From NCBI GenBank assembly GCA_002280855.1, contig NCEU01000008.1, positions 62,001 to 126,000 on the forward strand: DNA of 64,000 nt, in the 5' to 3' direction. The stretch's first letter is position 1, and each line of letters begins with the position of its first letter. The notes under the pieces were generated by a model, which was not told where the DNA came from, did no database searches, and saw only the letters and a list, made by a program, of their open reading frames with translations. This document shows, piece by piece, positions 54,014-63,347 of the stretch. Position numbers and translations under genes: made by a program. Origin of the DNA: Sphingomonadales bacterium 32-65-25 (GTDB lineage Bacteria; Pseudomonadota; Alphaproteobacteria; Sphingomonadales; Sphingomonadaceae).

Positions 54014-54729
54014 GCCGCAACCCTGATCGCCTCGGCCAGATCAAGCCGGCCATCATAGAGCGCGCGGCCGGTGATCACGCCTTCGATGCCGGGCTTGCCC
54101 AGCAACGCATGGATATCGGCGATGGAGGCCACGCCGCCCGACGCGATGACCGGCAGGCTGGTCGCCGCCGCCAAGGCCACCGTCGCTTCGACATTCACGC
54201 CCTTGAGCATGCCATCGCGGCCAACATCGGTGAACAACACGGCGGCGACCCCGGCATCCTCGAACCGCTTGGCCAGATCGGCCACCGGCAGCGTCGACAC
54301 ATCGGCCCAGCCGCGCGTCGCCACCATGCCATCGCGGGCATCCACGGCGACGACAATCCGCCCCGGATGATCGGCGGCGAGCCCCTGCACCAGATCGGGA
54401 TTCTCCAACGCCGCCGTGCCCATCACCACGCGCCACACGCCAGCCGCCAGCCAGGCTTCCACATGCGCCGCTGTGCGGATGCCGCCGCCAACCTGCACCT
54501 TGCCGCCGCCGAAGCCCGACAGGGCCGCCTTCACGCCGGCCGCATTGCGGGAATCGCCCGCAAACGCACCATCCAAATCGACAACATGCAGATGCGTCGC
54601 GCCCGCGGCGCGGAACAGTGCCGCCTGTGCCGAAGGGTCATCAGCATAAACCGTGGCGCGGTTCATATCGCCTTCGGCCAAGCGCACGCACTGGCCGCCC
54701 TTCAGATCGATGGCCGGGAAAATGATCAT
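54010..54729 (-). CDS. hisA: ProFAR isomerase HisA
   Basis: The 239-residue TIM barrel isomerises ProFAR to PRFAR. It has [20 protein letters not shown] at the N-terminus with the catalytic aspartate, [27 protein letters not shown] and the second-half aspartate in [12 protein letters not shown]. It shares the half-barrel repeat with hisF. Its ATG overlaps the hisH stop as ATGA. Confidence 0.97.
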   Translation of the reverse strand: MIIFPAIDLKGGQCVRLAEGDMNRATVYADDPSAQAALFRAAGATHLHVVDLDGAFAGDSRNAAGVKAALSGFGGGKVQVGGGIRTAAHVEAWLAAGVWRVVMGTAALENPDLVQGLAADHPGRIVVAVDARDGMVATRGWADVSTLPVADLAKRFEDAGVAAVLFTDVGRDGMLKGVNVEATVALAAATSLPVIASGGVASIADIHALLGKPGIEGVITGRALYDGRLDLAEAIRVAA

Positions 54730-55334
54730 GACTTCAGCCAGTTGGAGAGGAACGCCAGCCCGTAAGCCTGGCTCTTTTCCGGGTGGAATTGCACGCCGGT
54801 GATATGGCCGCGCTTGACGATGGCGGCAAAGCGCCCGCCGTGATCGGAAACCGCCTGCACATCGGCCGCATCGTCGGGCGTGAAGGCGTATGAGTGCACG
54901 AAATAGGCATCGCCCGACGGCACATCAGCGCCGTTCACTGCGTCCACCCGGTTCCAGCCCATGTGCGGAATCTTCAGTGTCGGGTCCGAAGGCGTCAGCC
55001 GCTCGACTTTGCCCGGCAGCCAACCCAGGCCCTTGTGAACGCCATGCTCATGGCCTTCGCTGGCCAACAACTGCATGCCAACGCAAATGCCGAGGAACGG
55101 CACGCCGCGCCCGTTCACCGCTTCGTTCAGCGCCGCCTCGATGCCGGTTTTCTCGCGCAGCTGGCCGATGCACTGGGCGAACGCACCGACGCCGGGCAGC
55201 ACAATGCGCGCCGCCCCAGCAATCACCGCCGGATCATCGGTCACTACCACGCGCGCACCCGCCCGCTCCAGCGCCCGCGCCGCAGAGCGCAAATTGCCGG
55301 CCCCATAATCAACCAGCGCAAGCGTATCAGGCAC
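54726..55334 (-). CDS. hisH: Imidazole glycerol phosphate synthase subunit HisH
   Basis: The glutamine amidotransferase of about 202 residues supplies ammonia to HisF. It has [19 protein letters not shown], the nucleophilic cysteine in [12 protein letters not shown] near 80, and the His-Glu pair in [13 protein letters not shown] at 55334 is chosen, which overlaps the hisB stop by 8 bases; TTG at 55340, preceded by AAGGG, is an alternative. Confidence 0.95.
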   Translation of the reverse strand: MPDTLALVDYGAGNLRSAARALERAGARVVVTDDPAVIAGAARIVLPGVGAFAQCIGQLREKTGIEAALNEAVNGRGVPFLGICVGMQLLASEGHEHGVHKGLGWLPGKVERLTPSDPTLKIPHMGWNRVDAVNGADVPSGDAYFVHSYAFTPDDAADVQAVSDHGGRFAAIVKRGHITGVQFHPEKSQAYGLAFLSNWLKS

Positions 55335-55929
55335 CGCCAAGCGTACCCTTGGTCGACGGGATAGCATCGCTCTTACGCGGATCGATCGCCACCGCCGCCC
55401 GCAACGCCCGCGCCACGCCCTTGAAGCAGCTTTCGCCGATGTGGTGATTATTCACCCCATACAGCGTTTCGATATGCAGCGTGATGCCCGCGCTGCCGGC
55501 AAAGGCCGCGAAGAACTCCTTGAACATCTCGGTATCCAGCATGCCCAGCTTGGGCTGGCTGAACGATGTGCGCCAAACAAGGTAGGGCCGTCCCGAAATA
55601 TCAAGCGCGACGCGGGTGAGCGTTTCATCCATCGGGATCAGCGCATCGCCATAACGCGTGATGCCGCGCCGATCGCCCAGTGCCTTTGCCACGGCTTCAC
55701 CCAGCGCGATGCCGGTGTCTTCGGTGGTGTGGTGGCCATCGATGTGCAGATCGCCCGTGGTTTTCACGGTGAGATCGATCAGGCTGTGCCGCGACAGCTG
55801 TTCCAGCATGTGATCGAGGAAACCGATGCCGGTCGACACGTCGTACGTGCCGCTGCCGTCAAGGTTCACATGCACCTCGACCTGGGTTTCCTTGGTCACG
55901 CGGGAAATGCTTGCCGTGCGCGCTGTCAT
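55327..55929 (-). CDS. hisB: Imidazoleglycerol-phosphate dehydratase
   Basis: The 200-residue single-function dehydratase has the metal-binding motifs [37 protein letters not shown] and [19 protein letters not shown]. It removes water from IGP in histidine synthesis. It heads hisBHAFE on the minus strand. The length is normal. Confidence 0.97.
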   Translation of the reverse strand: MTARTASISRVTKETQVEVHVNLDGSGTYDVSTGIGFLDHMLEQLSRHSLIDLTVKTTGDLHIDGHHTTEDTGIALGEAVAKALGDRRGITRYGDALIPMDETLTRVALDISGRPYLVWRTSFSQPKLGMLDTEMFKEFFAAFAGSAGITLHIETLYGVNNHHIGESCFKGVARALRAAVAIDPRKSDAIPSTKGTLGGA

Positions 55930-56029
55930 GAGCCTGCTCCTTGGGGGGTGCGCCTAGAGCATCGCGGCCCCACGGGCAAGTTTGCATGCCCCCTTGCGGC
56001 AACGGGGCCAACCGGTGCAGGCTGCGAAC

Positions 56030-56767
56030 ATGAACAGTATTGGTAGCATGCTTCGGCTTGCAGTGCTGATTGATGGCGAAAATGTTCCGGCAAAGGATGC
56101 TGGCCTGCTATTCGCGAAAGTCGCCAAATTGGGAAATCCCATTGTCCGGCGGGTTTATGGTGACTTCACCAAGCAAACCGTGAAGGATTGGCCGAAGGTC
56201 ATCAGCCAACATGGCGGCTCGGCCCATCAAAACGGGCACACTTCGGCCGGAAAAAATGCCAGCGACATCGCACTGGTCGTCGACGCGATGGATTTCCTGC
56301 ACAGGCGGTCCGTAGACGGATTTTGCATCGTTTCGGCTGACGGTGACTTCACCAGTCTTGCAAAACGCGTCCGCGAGGATGGCTTCAAGGTGTATTGCTT
56401 TGCTCATACCAAGGTCGCCGAGGCCCTGAAAGCCGCGTGTGATGGGTTCTTCCCATTGGCGGCAACACCATCAAAACCTGCCACGCCCAAACAGCCCACC
56501 AGCCCACCGGCAAAGTCAAAGACTGCCCAGCCCACCCCGGTTCGACAACCCAAGTTGGCCATCCCTTGGCTTCAAAATGCATTGCCTGCGGATGCACAAT
56601 GGATAACGTTCAGCGCTCTTGGCATAGCTCTGCGCGCGAAAGAGCCGGCCTATCTCAAGAAGACCGGATATGGCTCTTTAAAGAAGCTGCTGACGGCTTT
56701 GCATGACCGCTATGAGCAAGGCCTGGCTGCGGACGGCAAGACCGAACAAGTCCGCCGCCGCCCCTAA
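56030..56767 (+). CDS. NYN/LabA-type PIN-like RNase with C-terminal LOTUS-like domain
   Basis: The protein of 245 residues has an N-terminal NYN domain: LAVLIDGENVPAKDAGLLF with the first acidic residue, SDIALVVDAMDFLHRRSVDG, and FCIVSADGDFTSLAKRVRED. A Pro/Ala/Lys-rich linker (about 145-180) leads to an OST-HTH/LOTUS-like domain (ITFSALGIALRAKEPAYLKK, YGSLKKLLTAL). These are putative RNA-binding nucleases. Two sampled lines (56041-56160) hold 63 G+C in 120 bases, lower than the neighbours, suggesting transfer. The start could also be ATG 56048. Confidence 0.88.
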   Translation: MNSIGSMLRLAVLIDGENVPAKDAGLLFAKVAKLGNPIVRRVYGDFTKQTVKDWPKVISQHGGSAHQNGHTSAGKNASDIALVVDAMDFLHRRSVDGFCIVSADGDFTSLAKRVREDGFKVYCFAHTKVAEALKAACDGFFPLAATPSKPATPKQPTSPPAKSKTAQPTPVRQPKLAIPWLQNALPADAQWITFSALGIALRAKEPAYLKKTGYGSLKKLLTALHDRYEQGLAADGKTEQVRRRP

Positions 56768-57915
56768 CCCGCCTGCGTTGTCTGCCGCTCCGCCCGTGCT
56801 GCCTCGTCCTTCTGCGACATGGTGGAGCGCAGCTTGATGAGGTTGGAAAGGGTGGCGTACCAGAAGGGCGCACCCAGCGAGAGCAATGAGATCGACAGGC
56901 TCATGCCGAGCAGTTGCAACAGCAGCGCAAAGCTGAACGGCTGCCAGCGGCTGGCCCAGGCGTCCAGATCGTGCGGCCATGACACGAGTTCCAGCTTGGT
57001 CGCCTCGGCCAGCCCCATGCAATTGGCATAGGCATCAAGGCCGCGGGCGGGGCCGGGGCTGGCGAGATGGGTGCGCGCGCACGCCAATGCCTGCGCCTCG
57101 TTGACAGAACCGCCGGAAGGCGGCGGCGCGAACTGGCCCTTCTCCATCGCGCTCACGGCCGATGCCACCACCTTGTCGCGCAGCGCGCTATCAGCGTTCA
57201 GCCGCGCCATCAGCGCGAACGTATCCAGATGCAGCACCACCACCAGCGCGATGCTGAACATCGCTGTCCAGATCCGCACACGCGCGGTGTAGGCAGCGTC
57301 CACCCGATCGATGGTCTGATCAAACCAGCCCACCAGCTTGGCCATGAAATCCTTGCCCGGCCCGGCCATGAACGCCTCGAGAATGGCCTTGCTGGCGCGC
57401 TGGCTGCTCGACCAGTCGGGATATTGCAGTTCCAGATTGGCGATGCGGGTGCGGATCCGCAGTAACAGGTCCTTGGGGTCAGTCAGGTCCAGCTTGGCCA
57501 GCATCGCCTTGATCTCGGCACGGGCGTCCTTCACCGCCTGCAACTCATCGGGCTTGTCGTCCTGCGCCATGAAATCCAGCAGCAGCCGCACGAATTCCTC
57601 GCGCTGCACCACCCCACTGAGCGCGCGTGGCACCTCCTTGCCGTCCTGCGGCTTGACGAACCAAGTGTAGGGCGGGCTGCGCGGCGGAGACAGCAGCGGA
57701 TCGCGCAGAATATGATCGACAATCACCTTGGCGTGGCTTTCCAGCCCCGGCAGCACCCGCACCATCAGATCGGTCAGGCCGCGCTCCAGCGCCTCGCCCT
57801 TCAAATTGCGCATGTAGATCGGCAAGGCCTGCACCATCGCCGTCACCGCCAGGCTGATCACCAGCATGGTGAAAGCGAACCCGATCATCACATCAAGATA
57901 ATGCAGCACGATCAT
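56764..57915 (-). CDS. Inner-membrane protein of unknown function
   Basis: The 383-residue protein has a membrane helix near the N-terminus ([20 protein letters not shown]), a large hydrophilic region (about 45-225), a second helix ([20 protein letters not shown]), another hydrophilic region with two cysteines, and a C-terminal helix pair ([20 protein letters not shown]). I do not recognise the family. The ATG at 57915 is chosen. Its TAG stop overlaps that of the NYN gene (CTAA), and it is divergent from hslV. Confidence 0.75.
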   Translation of the reverse strand: MIVLHYLDVMIGFAFTMLVISLAVTAMVQALPIYMRNLKGEALERGLTDLMVRVLPGLESHAKVIVDHILRDPLLSPPRSPPYTWFVKPQDGKEVPRALSGVVQREEFVRLLLDFMAQDDKPDELQAVKDARAEIKAMLAKLDLTDPKDLLLRIRTRIANLELQYPDWSSSQRASKAILEAFMAGPGKDFMAKLVGWFDQTIDRVDAAYTARVRIWTAMFSIALVVVLHLDTFALMARLNADSALRDKVVASAVSAMEKGQFAPPPSGGSVNEAQALACARTHLASPGPARGLDAYANCMGLAEATKLELVSWPHDLDAWASRWQPFSFALLLQLLGMSLSISLLSLGAPFWYATLSNLIKLRSTMSQKDEAARAERQTTQAG

Positions 57916-58030
57916 GCCCCCGAGGCGATGCCAGCATGATAACCCAGTTTGCTGCCAAGGTCGCGTCCCAAGCTGCCCCCTTTTACTCTGCGGCACGAAG
58001 CCTACATGGAGAGACACGAAAGGGCCCCTG

Positions 58031-58579
58031 ATGAGCGAACTTCCCCAATTTCATGGCACCACCATCGTTTCCGTCCGCAAGGGCGGGCAGGTTGTCGTTG
58101 CTGGCGATGGCCAGGTGACGATGGGGCAAACGGTGATGAAGCCCAACGCCAAGAAGGTTCGCCGGCTTGGGCCCAAGGGCGAGGTGATCGGCGGATTTGC
58201 TGGCGCCACCGCCGACGCGTTCACCCTGTTCGAACGGCTGGAAACCAAGCTGGAACGCCACCCCGGCCAGTTGATGCGCGCCGCCGTTGAACTGGCCAAG
58301 GATTGGCGCAGCGATCGTTATCTGCGCCGGCTGGAAGCGATGATGATCGTGGCCGACACGCAGGTGACGCTGGTGATCACCGGCAATGGCGACGTGCTGG
58401 AACCCGTAGGTGGGATTGCCGCCATCGGTTCGGGCGGGAATTTCGCCCTGGCCGCCGCCCGCGCGCTGGCCGATTCAGATCACAGCGCCGAAACCATTGC
58501 GCGGCGCGCCATGAAGGTTGCGGCCGATCTGTGTGTGTACACCAACGAGGAACTGACCTTGGAAGCGATTGCCCTGTGA
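58031..58579 (+). CDS. hslV: ATP-dependent protease peptidase subunit HslV
   Basis: The 182-residue peptidase is a proteasome-beta-like threonine protease. The mature N-terminal threonine follows a short propeptide, [60 protein letters not shown] and [14 protein letters not shown] are family motifs. It forms a dodecamer capped by HslU. Its stop overlaps hslU as GTGA. Confidence 0.97.
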   Translation: MSELPQFHGTTIVSVRKGGQVVVAGDGQVTMGQTVMKPNAKKVRRLGPKGEVIGGFAGATADAFTLFERLETKLERHPGQLMRAAVELAKDWRSDRYLRRLEAMMIVADTQVTLVITGNGDVLEPVGGIAAIGSGGNFALAAARALADSDHSAETIARRAMKVAADLCVYTNEELTLEAIAL

Positions 58580-59874
58580 GCGCCGATCTGACCCCCCGCG
58601 AGATTGTCGCTGCCCTCGATCGCCACATCATCGGGCAGGATGACGCGAAACGCGCCGTCGCCGTCGCCCTACGCAATCGCTGGCGCCGCCAGCAGCTGCC
58701 CGACGATCTGCGCGATGAAGTGGTGCCCAAGAATATCCTGATGATCGGCCCCACCGGCTGCGGCAAGACCGAGATCAGCCGACGGCTGGCCCGGCTCGCC
58801 AACGCGCCGTTCATCAAAGTGGAAGCCACCAAGTTCACCGAAGTTGGCTATGTCGGCCGCGACGTGGATTCGATCATCCGCGACCTGGTGGAGGAATCGA
58901 TCCGCCTCGTCCGCGAAACCCGCCGCAGCGCCGTGAAGGACAAGGCGGAAGACGCCGCACTCGCCCGCCTGCTCGACGCACTGGTGGGCAAGGATGCCAG
59001 CGAAGCCACGCGCCTCGCCTTCCGCCAGCGCTTCGAAGCCGGCGATCTGAAGGGCCGCGAAATCGAGATCGACGTGGCCGAAACCCCGCCCAGTTTCGAA
59101 ATGCCCGGCATGCAGCCCGGCCAGGTTGGCATGATCAACCTTTCGGACATGATGGCCAAGGCGATGGGCGGCCGCACCAAGCGCCGCAAGATGAAGGTGG
59201 ATGCCGCCTGGGACGCCCTGCTGGCCGAAGAGTCGGACAAGCGGCTCGATGACGAGGAGATCCAGCGCGAAGCCGTGCGCAATGCCGAAGCCAACGGCAT
59301 CGTGTTCCTGGATGAGGTGGACAAGATCGCGGTGAGTGACGTGCGCGGCGGCAGCGTGAGCCGCGAAGGCGTGCAGCGCGACCTGCTGCCGCTGATCGAA
59401 GGCACCACGGTCGCCACCAAATACGGGCCGGTGAAGACGGACCATGTGCTGTTCATCGCATCCGGCGCCTTCCACGTCGCCAAGCCCAGCGACCTGCTGC
59501 CCGAACTGCAAGGCCGCCTGCCCATCCGGGTCGAGCTGAAAGGCCTGACGGAAGACGATTTCCGCCGCATCCTCTCCGACACCGATGCCAGCCTGATCCG
59601 CCAATATGCGGCCCTGCTCGCCACCGAAGGCGTGACGCTGACGATCACGCCCGACGGCATCGACGCCATCGCCCGCACCGCCGCCCAGGTGAACGAAAGC
59701 GTGGAAAACATCGGCGCCCGTCGTCTGCACACGGTCATGGAAAAGCTGCTCGAATCCGTCAGCTTCGACGCCAGCGAACGCGGCGGCGACACGGTTGTGG
59801 TGGACGCAGCGATGGTGACCCGCGAACTCGGCGACATCGCAGGGAACCGCGATTTATCGAAGTATATCTTGTAA
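58576..59874 (+). CDS. hslU: ATP-dependent protease ATPase subunit HslU
   Basis: The 432-residue AAA+ unfoldase has [20 protein letters not shown], Walker [10 protein letters not shown] near 58, the pore loop [14 protein letters not shown], an I-domain, Walker [12 protein letters not shown] near 242, and a sensor region [20 protein letters not shown]. The C-terminus LSKYIL inserts into HslV. GTG start coupled to hslV. Confidence 0.97.
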   Translation: MSADLTPREIVAALDRHIIGQDDAKRAVAVALRNRWRRQQLPDDLRDEVVPKNILMIGPTGCGKTEISRRLARLANAPFIKVEATKFTEVGYVGRDVDSIIRDLVEESIRLVRETRRSAVKDKAEDAALARLLDALVGKDASEATRLAFRQRFEAGDLKGREIEIDVAETPPSFEMPGMQPGQVGMINLSDMMAKAMGGRTKRRKMKVDAAWDALLAEESDKRLDDEEIQREAVRNAEANGIVFLDEVDKIAVSDVRGGSVSREGVQRDLLPLIEGTTVATKYGPVKTDHVLFIASGAFHVAKPSDLLPELQGRLPIRVELKGLTEDDFRRILSDTDASLIRQYAALLATEGVTLTITPDGIDAIARTAAQVNESVENIGARRLHTVMEKLLESVSFDASERGGDTVVVDAAMVTRELGDIAGNRDLSKYIL

Positions 59875-59886
59875 TTAGAAAGCGTT

Positions 59887-60004
59887 GCCTCCGGCGGGCA
59901 GGGGCTGAGCCCCTGCACCCGTTCGTTCTGGGGCAGCCCTTCACCAAGCGCGCCGGCCAAAAACGAAAGCGGGTGCAGGGGCTCAGCCCCTGCCCGCCGG
60001 AGGC
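59887..60004. repeat. Nested palindromic repeat element, copy 4
   Basis: Two 35-base arms (59887-59921 and 59970-60004) form an inverted repeat around a 48-base centre. The left arm contains GCAGGGGCT-g-AGCCCCTGC and the right GCAGGGGCT-c-AGCCCCTGC. The motif CCAAAAACGAAAG just before the right arm also occurs in copy 1. It lies in the gap between convergent hslU and topA, ending 6 bases from the topA stop. Confidence 0.9.
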
Positions 60005-60010
60005 CAAAAC

Positions 60011-62596
60011 TTACTCCGCTTTCTTCTTCACTGGTGCCTTCTTCTTCGCCGCCGGTTTCTTGGCCGCAGCCTTCTTCGGCGCAGCCTTCTTCGCCGGGGC
60101 CTTCTTGCCCTTCTTCGACGGGCCAGCGGCGGCGCGGGCGGCGAGCAGGGCGATGGCTTCCTCCAGCGTCACCGCCGTTGGCTCGCTGCCTTTGGGCACG
60201 TTGGCGTTGGTGGTGCCATCGGTGATGTACGGCCCGTAACGCCCGGCCAGGACCCGCACGGCCGCGCCAGATTCCGGATGCGCACCCAGTTCGGCCAGCG
60301 CCGTCGCCACCCCGCGTTGCGGGCGGCCGCCGGCCGCCTTGGCGGCGGCGGCTTCGGCCAGTTTCACCACGGCGGCGTTCATGCCGGTTTCAAACACTTC
60401 GGCCGTGTTGGACAGCCGGCCATAGGCGCCATTGTGCGCCAGATACGGCCCATAGCGCCCGATGCTGGCCGTAATCGGCTCGCCGGTTTCCGGATGCGGG
60501 CCGATGGTGCGCGGCAGGTTGAGCAGCTTGATCGCCCACTCAATGTCTTCCGGCCCGGTGATGCTCACATCCTTGGGGATGGAGGCCCGCGCCGGCTTTT
60601 CGCCTTCACCGCGCTGCACGAAACGGCCAAAACGGCCGGTGCGCACACTGATTGCCTCGCCCGTCACCGGATCATTGCCCAGTTCCTGCGGGCCATCGTT
60701 TGCCCCGCCTTCGCTGGCAAACGGCCGCGTATATTTGCATTCCGGGTAATTGGAGCACGCCACGAACGCCCCGAACCGCCCGGTCTTCAGGCTCAGCCGC
60801 CCCGCCCCGCACTTCGGGCACACGCGCGGATCGACCCCGTCGCCCTTGTCGGGGAACAGGAACGGCGCCAGATATTCGTCCAGCGCGGCAGTCACGTCCG
60901 AAGGACGCTGCTCCATGATCTCGGCAGTTTTCGGCTGGAAATCCGCCCAGAACGCCCGCAGCAATTCCAGGTAGCTGGCATCGCCGGCCGACACATCATC
61001 CAGCTGGCTTTCTAGGTCGGCGGTGAAATCATACTCCACATAGCGCGTGAAGAATCGCTCCAGGAACGCCGTGACCAGCCGGCCCTTTTCCTCGGCAAAG
61101 AACCGGTTCTTCTCCACCCGCACATAGGCGCGGTCGCGCAGAGTCTGCAGGGTGCTGGCATAGGTGGACGGCCGCCCGATGCCGAGCTCCTCCAGCTTCT
61201 TCACCAGCGTCGCTTCCGAAAAGCGCGCGGGCGGCTCGGTAAAGCTCTGGATCGCCTCCACGGTTTTGGACGCACAACGATCGCCGCCGGCCAGGCGCGG
61301 CAGACGGGCACCGTCTTCATCGTCCTCCGCCGGTTCATCCCGGCCTTCGGTGTAGAGCACCAAAAACCCCGGCGTGATCACCACCTGGCCGGTGGCCTTC
61401 AACCCGTGGCGGCCATCATCGTCAAACATGTCGACCGTGGTGCGCTCCAGCCGGGCGCTGGCCATCTGGCTCGCCACCGTGCGGTTCCAGATCAGCGCAT
61501 ACAGCCGATCCGCATCCGTATCCGCCCGGCCCGGCCGGCGCGAGAAATCGGTGGGGCGAATCGCTTCGTGCGCTTCCTGGGCGTTTTTCGCCTTGGTCGC
61601 ATAGAATCGCGGCTTTTCCGGCAGCACATCGGGCTTGCTGCCATAATCGCGGGCGATCATGTCGCGCACGGCGGCCATGGCTTCGCCGGCGATCTGCACG
61701 CCGTCGGTCCGCATGTAGGTGATGTGGCCATCTTCATACAGGTTCTGCGCCACCCGCATGGTGTGGCTCGCGCTAAATCCCAACCGGCGCGACGCCTCCT
61801 GCTGCAGGGTCGATGTGGTGAACGGCGGCGCCGGGTTGCGGCTCACCGGTTTGGTCTCCACCGTCCGCACGGTAAAGCCATTCTTTTCAATGGCTTCCCG
61901 CGCAGCATTGGCTGCAACATTGTCCAGATCAAACTGCGCCAGTTTCTTGCCGTCCAGCACCGCGAGGCGCGCCTTGAAGGTGGCACCGTTGGGGGCAATC
62001 ATCTCGGCTTCGACACGCCAATATTCGCGGGCCTTGTGCGCTTCGATCTCGCGCTCGCGCTCCACCACCAGGCGCAGCGCCACCGATTGCACGCGGCCTG
62101 CGCTCTTGGCGCCGGGCAGCTTGCGCCACAGCACCGGGGAAAGCGTGAAGCCCACCAGATAATCCAGCGCGCGGCGCGCCAGATAGGCATCGATCAACGG
62201 CTGATCGAGATCGCGCGGGGCCTGCATGGCCTTGGTGACAGCGGCCTTGGTGATTTCATTGAACGTCACCCGGCTCGCCCCGCCCTTGGGCAGCGCGCGC
62301 TTGTCTTTCAGCCATTCCAGCAAATGCCAGCTGATCGCCTCCCCCTCGCGATCAGGATCGGTCGCCAGGATCACGCTGTCCGCCCGCTTCGCCGCCTCGC
62401 GAATGGCGGCGAGCTGCTTGGAACGGTCCGCCGAAACCTCCCACGCCATGGCGAAATCCTGGGCGGGGTCCACCGAGCCGTCCCGGGCCGGCAGATCGCG
62501 CACATGGCCAAAACTGGCCAGCACCTCATAGCTGCTGCCGAGATATTTGTTGATGGTCTTCGCCTTGGCCGGCGATTCAACGATAACGAGTTGCAT
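60011..62596 (-). CDS. topA: DNA topoisomerase I
   Basis: The 861-residue type IA topoisomerase relaxes negative supercoils. It has a Toprim domain (LVIVESPAKAKTINKYLG, DPDREGEA near 81), ARRALDYLVGFTLSPVLWRK, the active tyrosine in GHITYMRTDG near 297, one four-cysteine zinc finger (CPKCG...ACSNYPECKY near 595), and several C-terminal DUF-type repeats (GRYGPYLAHNG, GRYGPYITDG). It ends in a Lys/Ala-rich histone-like tail of about 35 residues. Confidence 0.97.
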   Translation of the reverse strand: MQLVIVESPAKAKTINKYLGSSYEVLASFGHVRDLPARDGSVDPAQDFAMAWEVSADRSKQLAAIREAAKRADSVILATDPDREGEAISWHLLEWLKDKRALPKGGASRVTFNEITKAAVTKAMQAPRDLDQPLIDAYLARRALDYLVGFTLSPVLWRKLPGAKSAGRVQSVALRLVVEREREIEAHKAREYWRVEAEMIAPNGATFKARLAVLDGKKLAQFDLDNVAANAAREAIEKNGFTVRTVETKPVSRNPAPPFTTSTLQQEASRRLGFSASHTMRVAQNLYEDGHITYMRTDGVQIAGEAMAAVRDMIARDYGSKPDVLPEKPRFYATKAKNAQEAHEAIRPTDFSRRPGRADTDADRLYALIWNRTVASQMASARLERTTVDMFDDDGRHGLKATGQVVITPGFLVLYTEGRDEPAEDDEDGARLPRLAGGDRCASKTVEAIQSFTEPPARFSEATLVKKLEELGIGRPSTYASTLQTLRDRAYVRVEKNRFFAEEKGRLVTAFLERFFTRYVEYDFTADLESQLDDVSAGDASYLELLRAFWADFQPKTAEIMEQRPSDVTAALDEYLAPFLFPDKGDGVDPRVCPKCGAGRLSLKTGRFGAFVACSNYPECKYTRPFASEGGANDGPQELGNDPVTGEAISVRTGRFGRFVQRGEGEKPARASIPKDVSITGPEDIEWAIKLLNLPRTIGPHPETGEPITASIGRYGPYLAHNGAYGRLSNTAEVFETGMNAAVVKLAEAAAAKAAGGRPQRGVATALAELGAHPESGAAVRVLAGRYGPYITDGTTNANVPKGSEPTAVTLEEAIALLAARAAAGPSKKGKKAPAKKAAPKKAAAKKPAAKKKAPVKKKAE

Positions 62597-62844
62597 TAGA
62601 GTCCCTCACGTATACGCGCGAGGGTGGGGTGGCGGGGCAAGGGGCGTCAAGGGGTGCGGGGTCGCAGGGGCAGGTAGCGTGTCGGCTTCTAGGCCGGTAG
62701 CGGACAGGGAGATAGCGGGAGCCCCCGGCAAGAGAGCTGCCGTTCGCACCCGATGGCGTCACTGACAACAGGCATTATCAGCGAGGCGCACCATTGCGGT
62801 CAGCCCTGATTGCACGCAACACCAACATACCATAACGGCGGGTC

Positions 62845-63234
62845 ATGATCACTTGGGTCCGCCATTCGCAGGCGGGTCAGTCGCTGCTGGCGCTGGCCCT
62901 AGGGCTTGCGTTGGCGTTGCGGATCATGATGCCGCCCGGCTTCATGCCGGCGGCAACCCCGCAGGGCATGTTGATCCAGCTCTGCTCCGGCCTTGATATC
63001 GCGGTCCAAATTCCAGCTGGCGCGCCAGCCGGCGAAAAGCATGACGCGGCAGACCGTCCCTGCGTGTTTGCCGCCGGGCTGGATCATGGAGCCCTGCCTG
63101 TGCCGCCACCAGCGGCCCTGGCCTTACTATTGGGGGTTTCGTCGATGCCAGCGGCTGCAAGGCCAGAGGCACCTCGGATCGCCCGCCTGGCGGCACCGCC
63201 GCCGCCTTCCCACGCCCCGCCTGCTCTGGCCTGA
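62845..63234 (+). CDS. DUF2946 family protein
   Basis: The 129-residue protein has an N-terminal hydrophobic stretch (LLALALGLALALRIMMPPGF), the family sequence MPPGFMPAATPQGMLIQLCS, a cysteine in DRPCVFAAGLDHG and a C-terminal Ala/Pro-rich end. DUF2946 genes are often found next to copper-type TonB receptors, as here. Its exact function is unknown; it may help copper binding or uptake. A 113-base gap separates it from the receptor. Confidence 0.88.
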   Translation: MITWVRHSQAGQSLLALALGLALALRIMMPPGFMPAATPQGMLIQLCSGLDIAVQIPAGAPAGEKHDAADRPCVFAAGLDHGALPVPPPAALALLLGVSSMPAAARPEAPRIARLAAPPPPSHAPPALA

Positions 63235-63347
63235 TCGCGGTCGGCCTTGGGCCGCCGTGATCTGATCCGCCCGTTTCGAGATCATCGCCGTGCGCGGTGT
63301 GGCGTGTCTGCCACCCTGCCGCAGGCCACAGGTTCAGAGTTTTCCGC

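Noticed and set aside
62810..62838. TTGCAC-N17-TAACGG promoter for DUF2946
   Set aside because: The -10 is weak and only 6 bases from the ATG, so support is too thin.
62597..62844. Possible tRNA or small gene before DUF2946
   Set aside because: A GTTCGCACC stretch recalls a T-loop but lacks the conserved A and a matching acceptor stem; short frames here show no start signal or family likeness.
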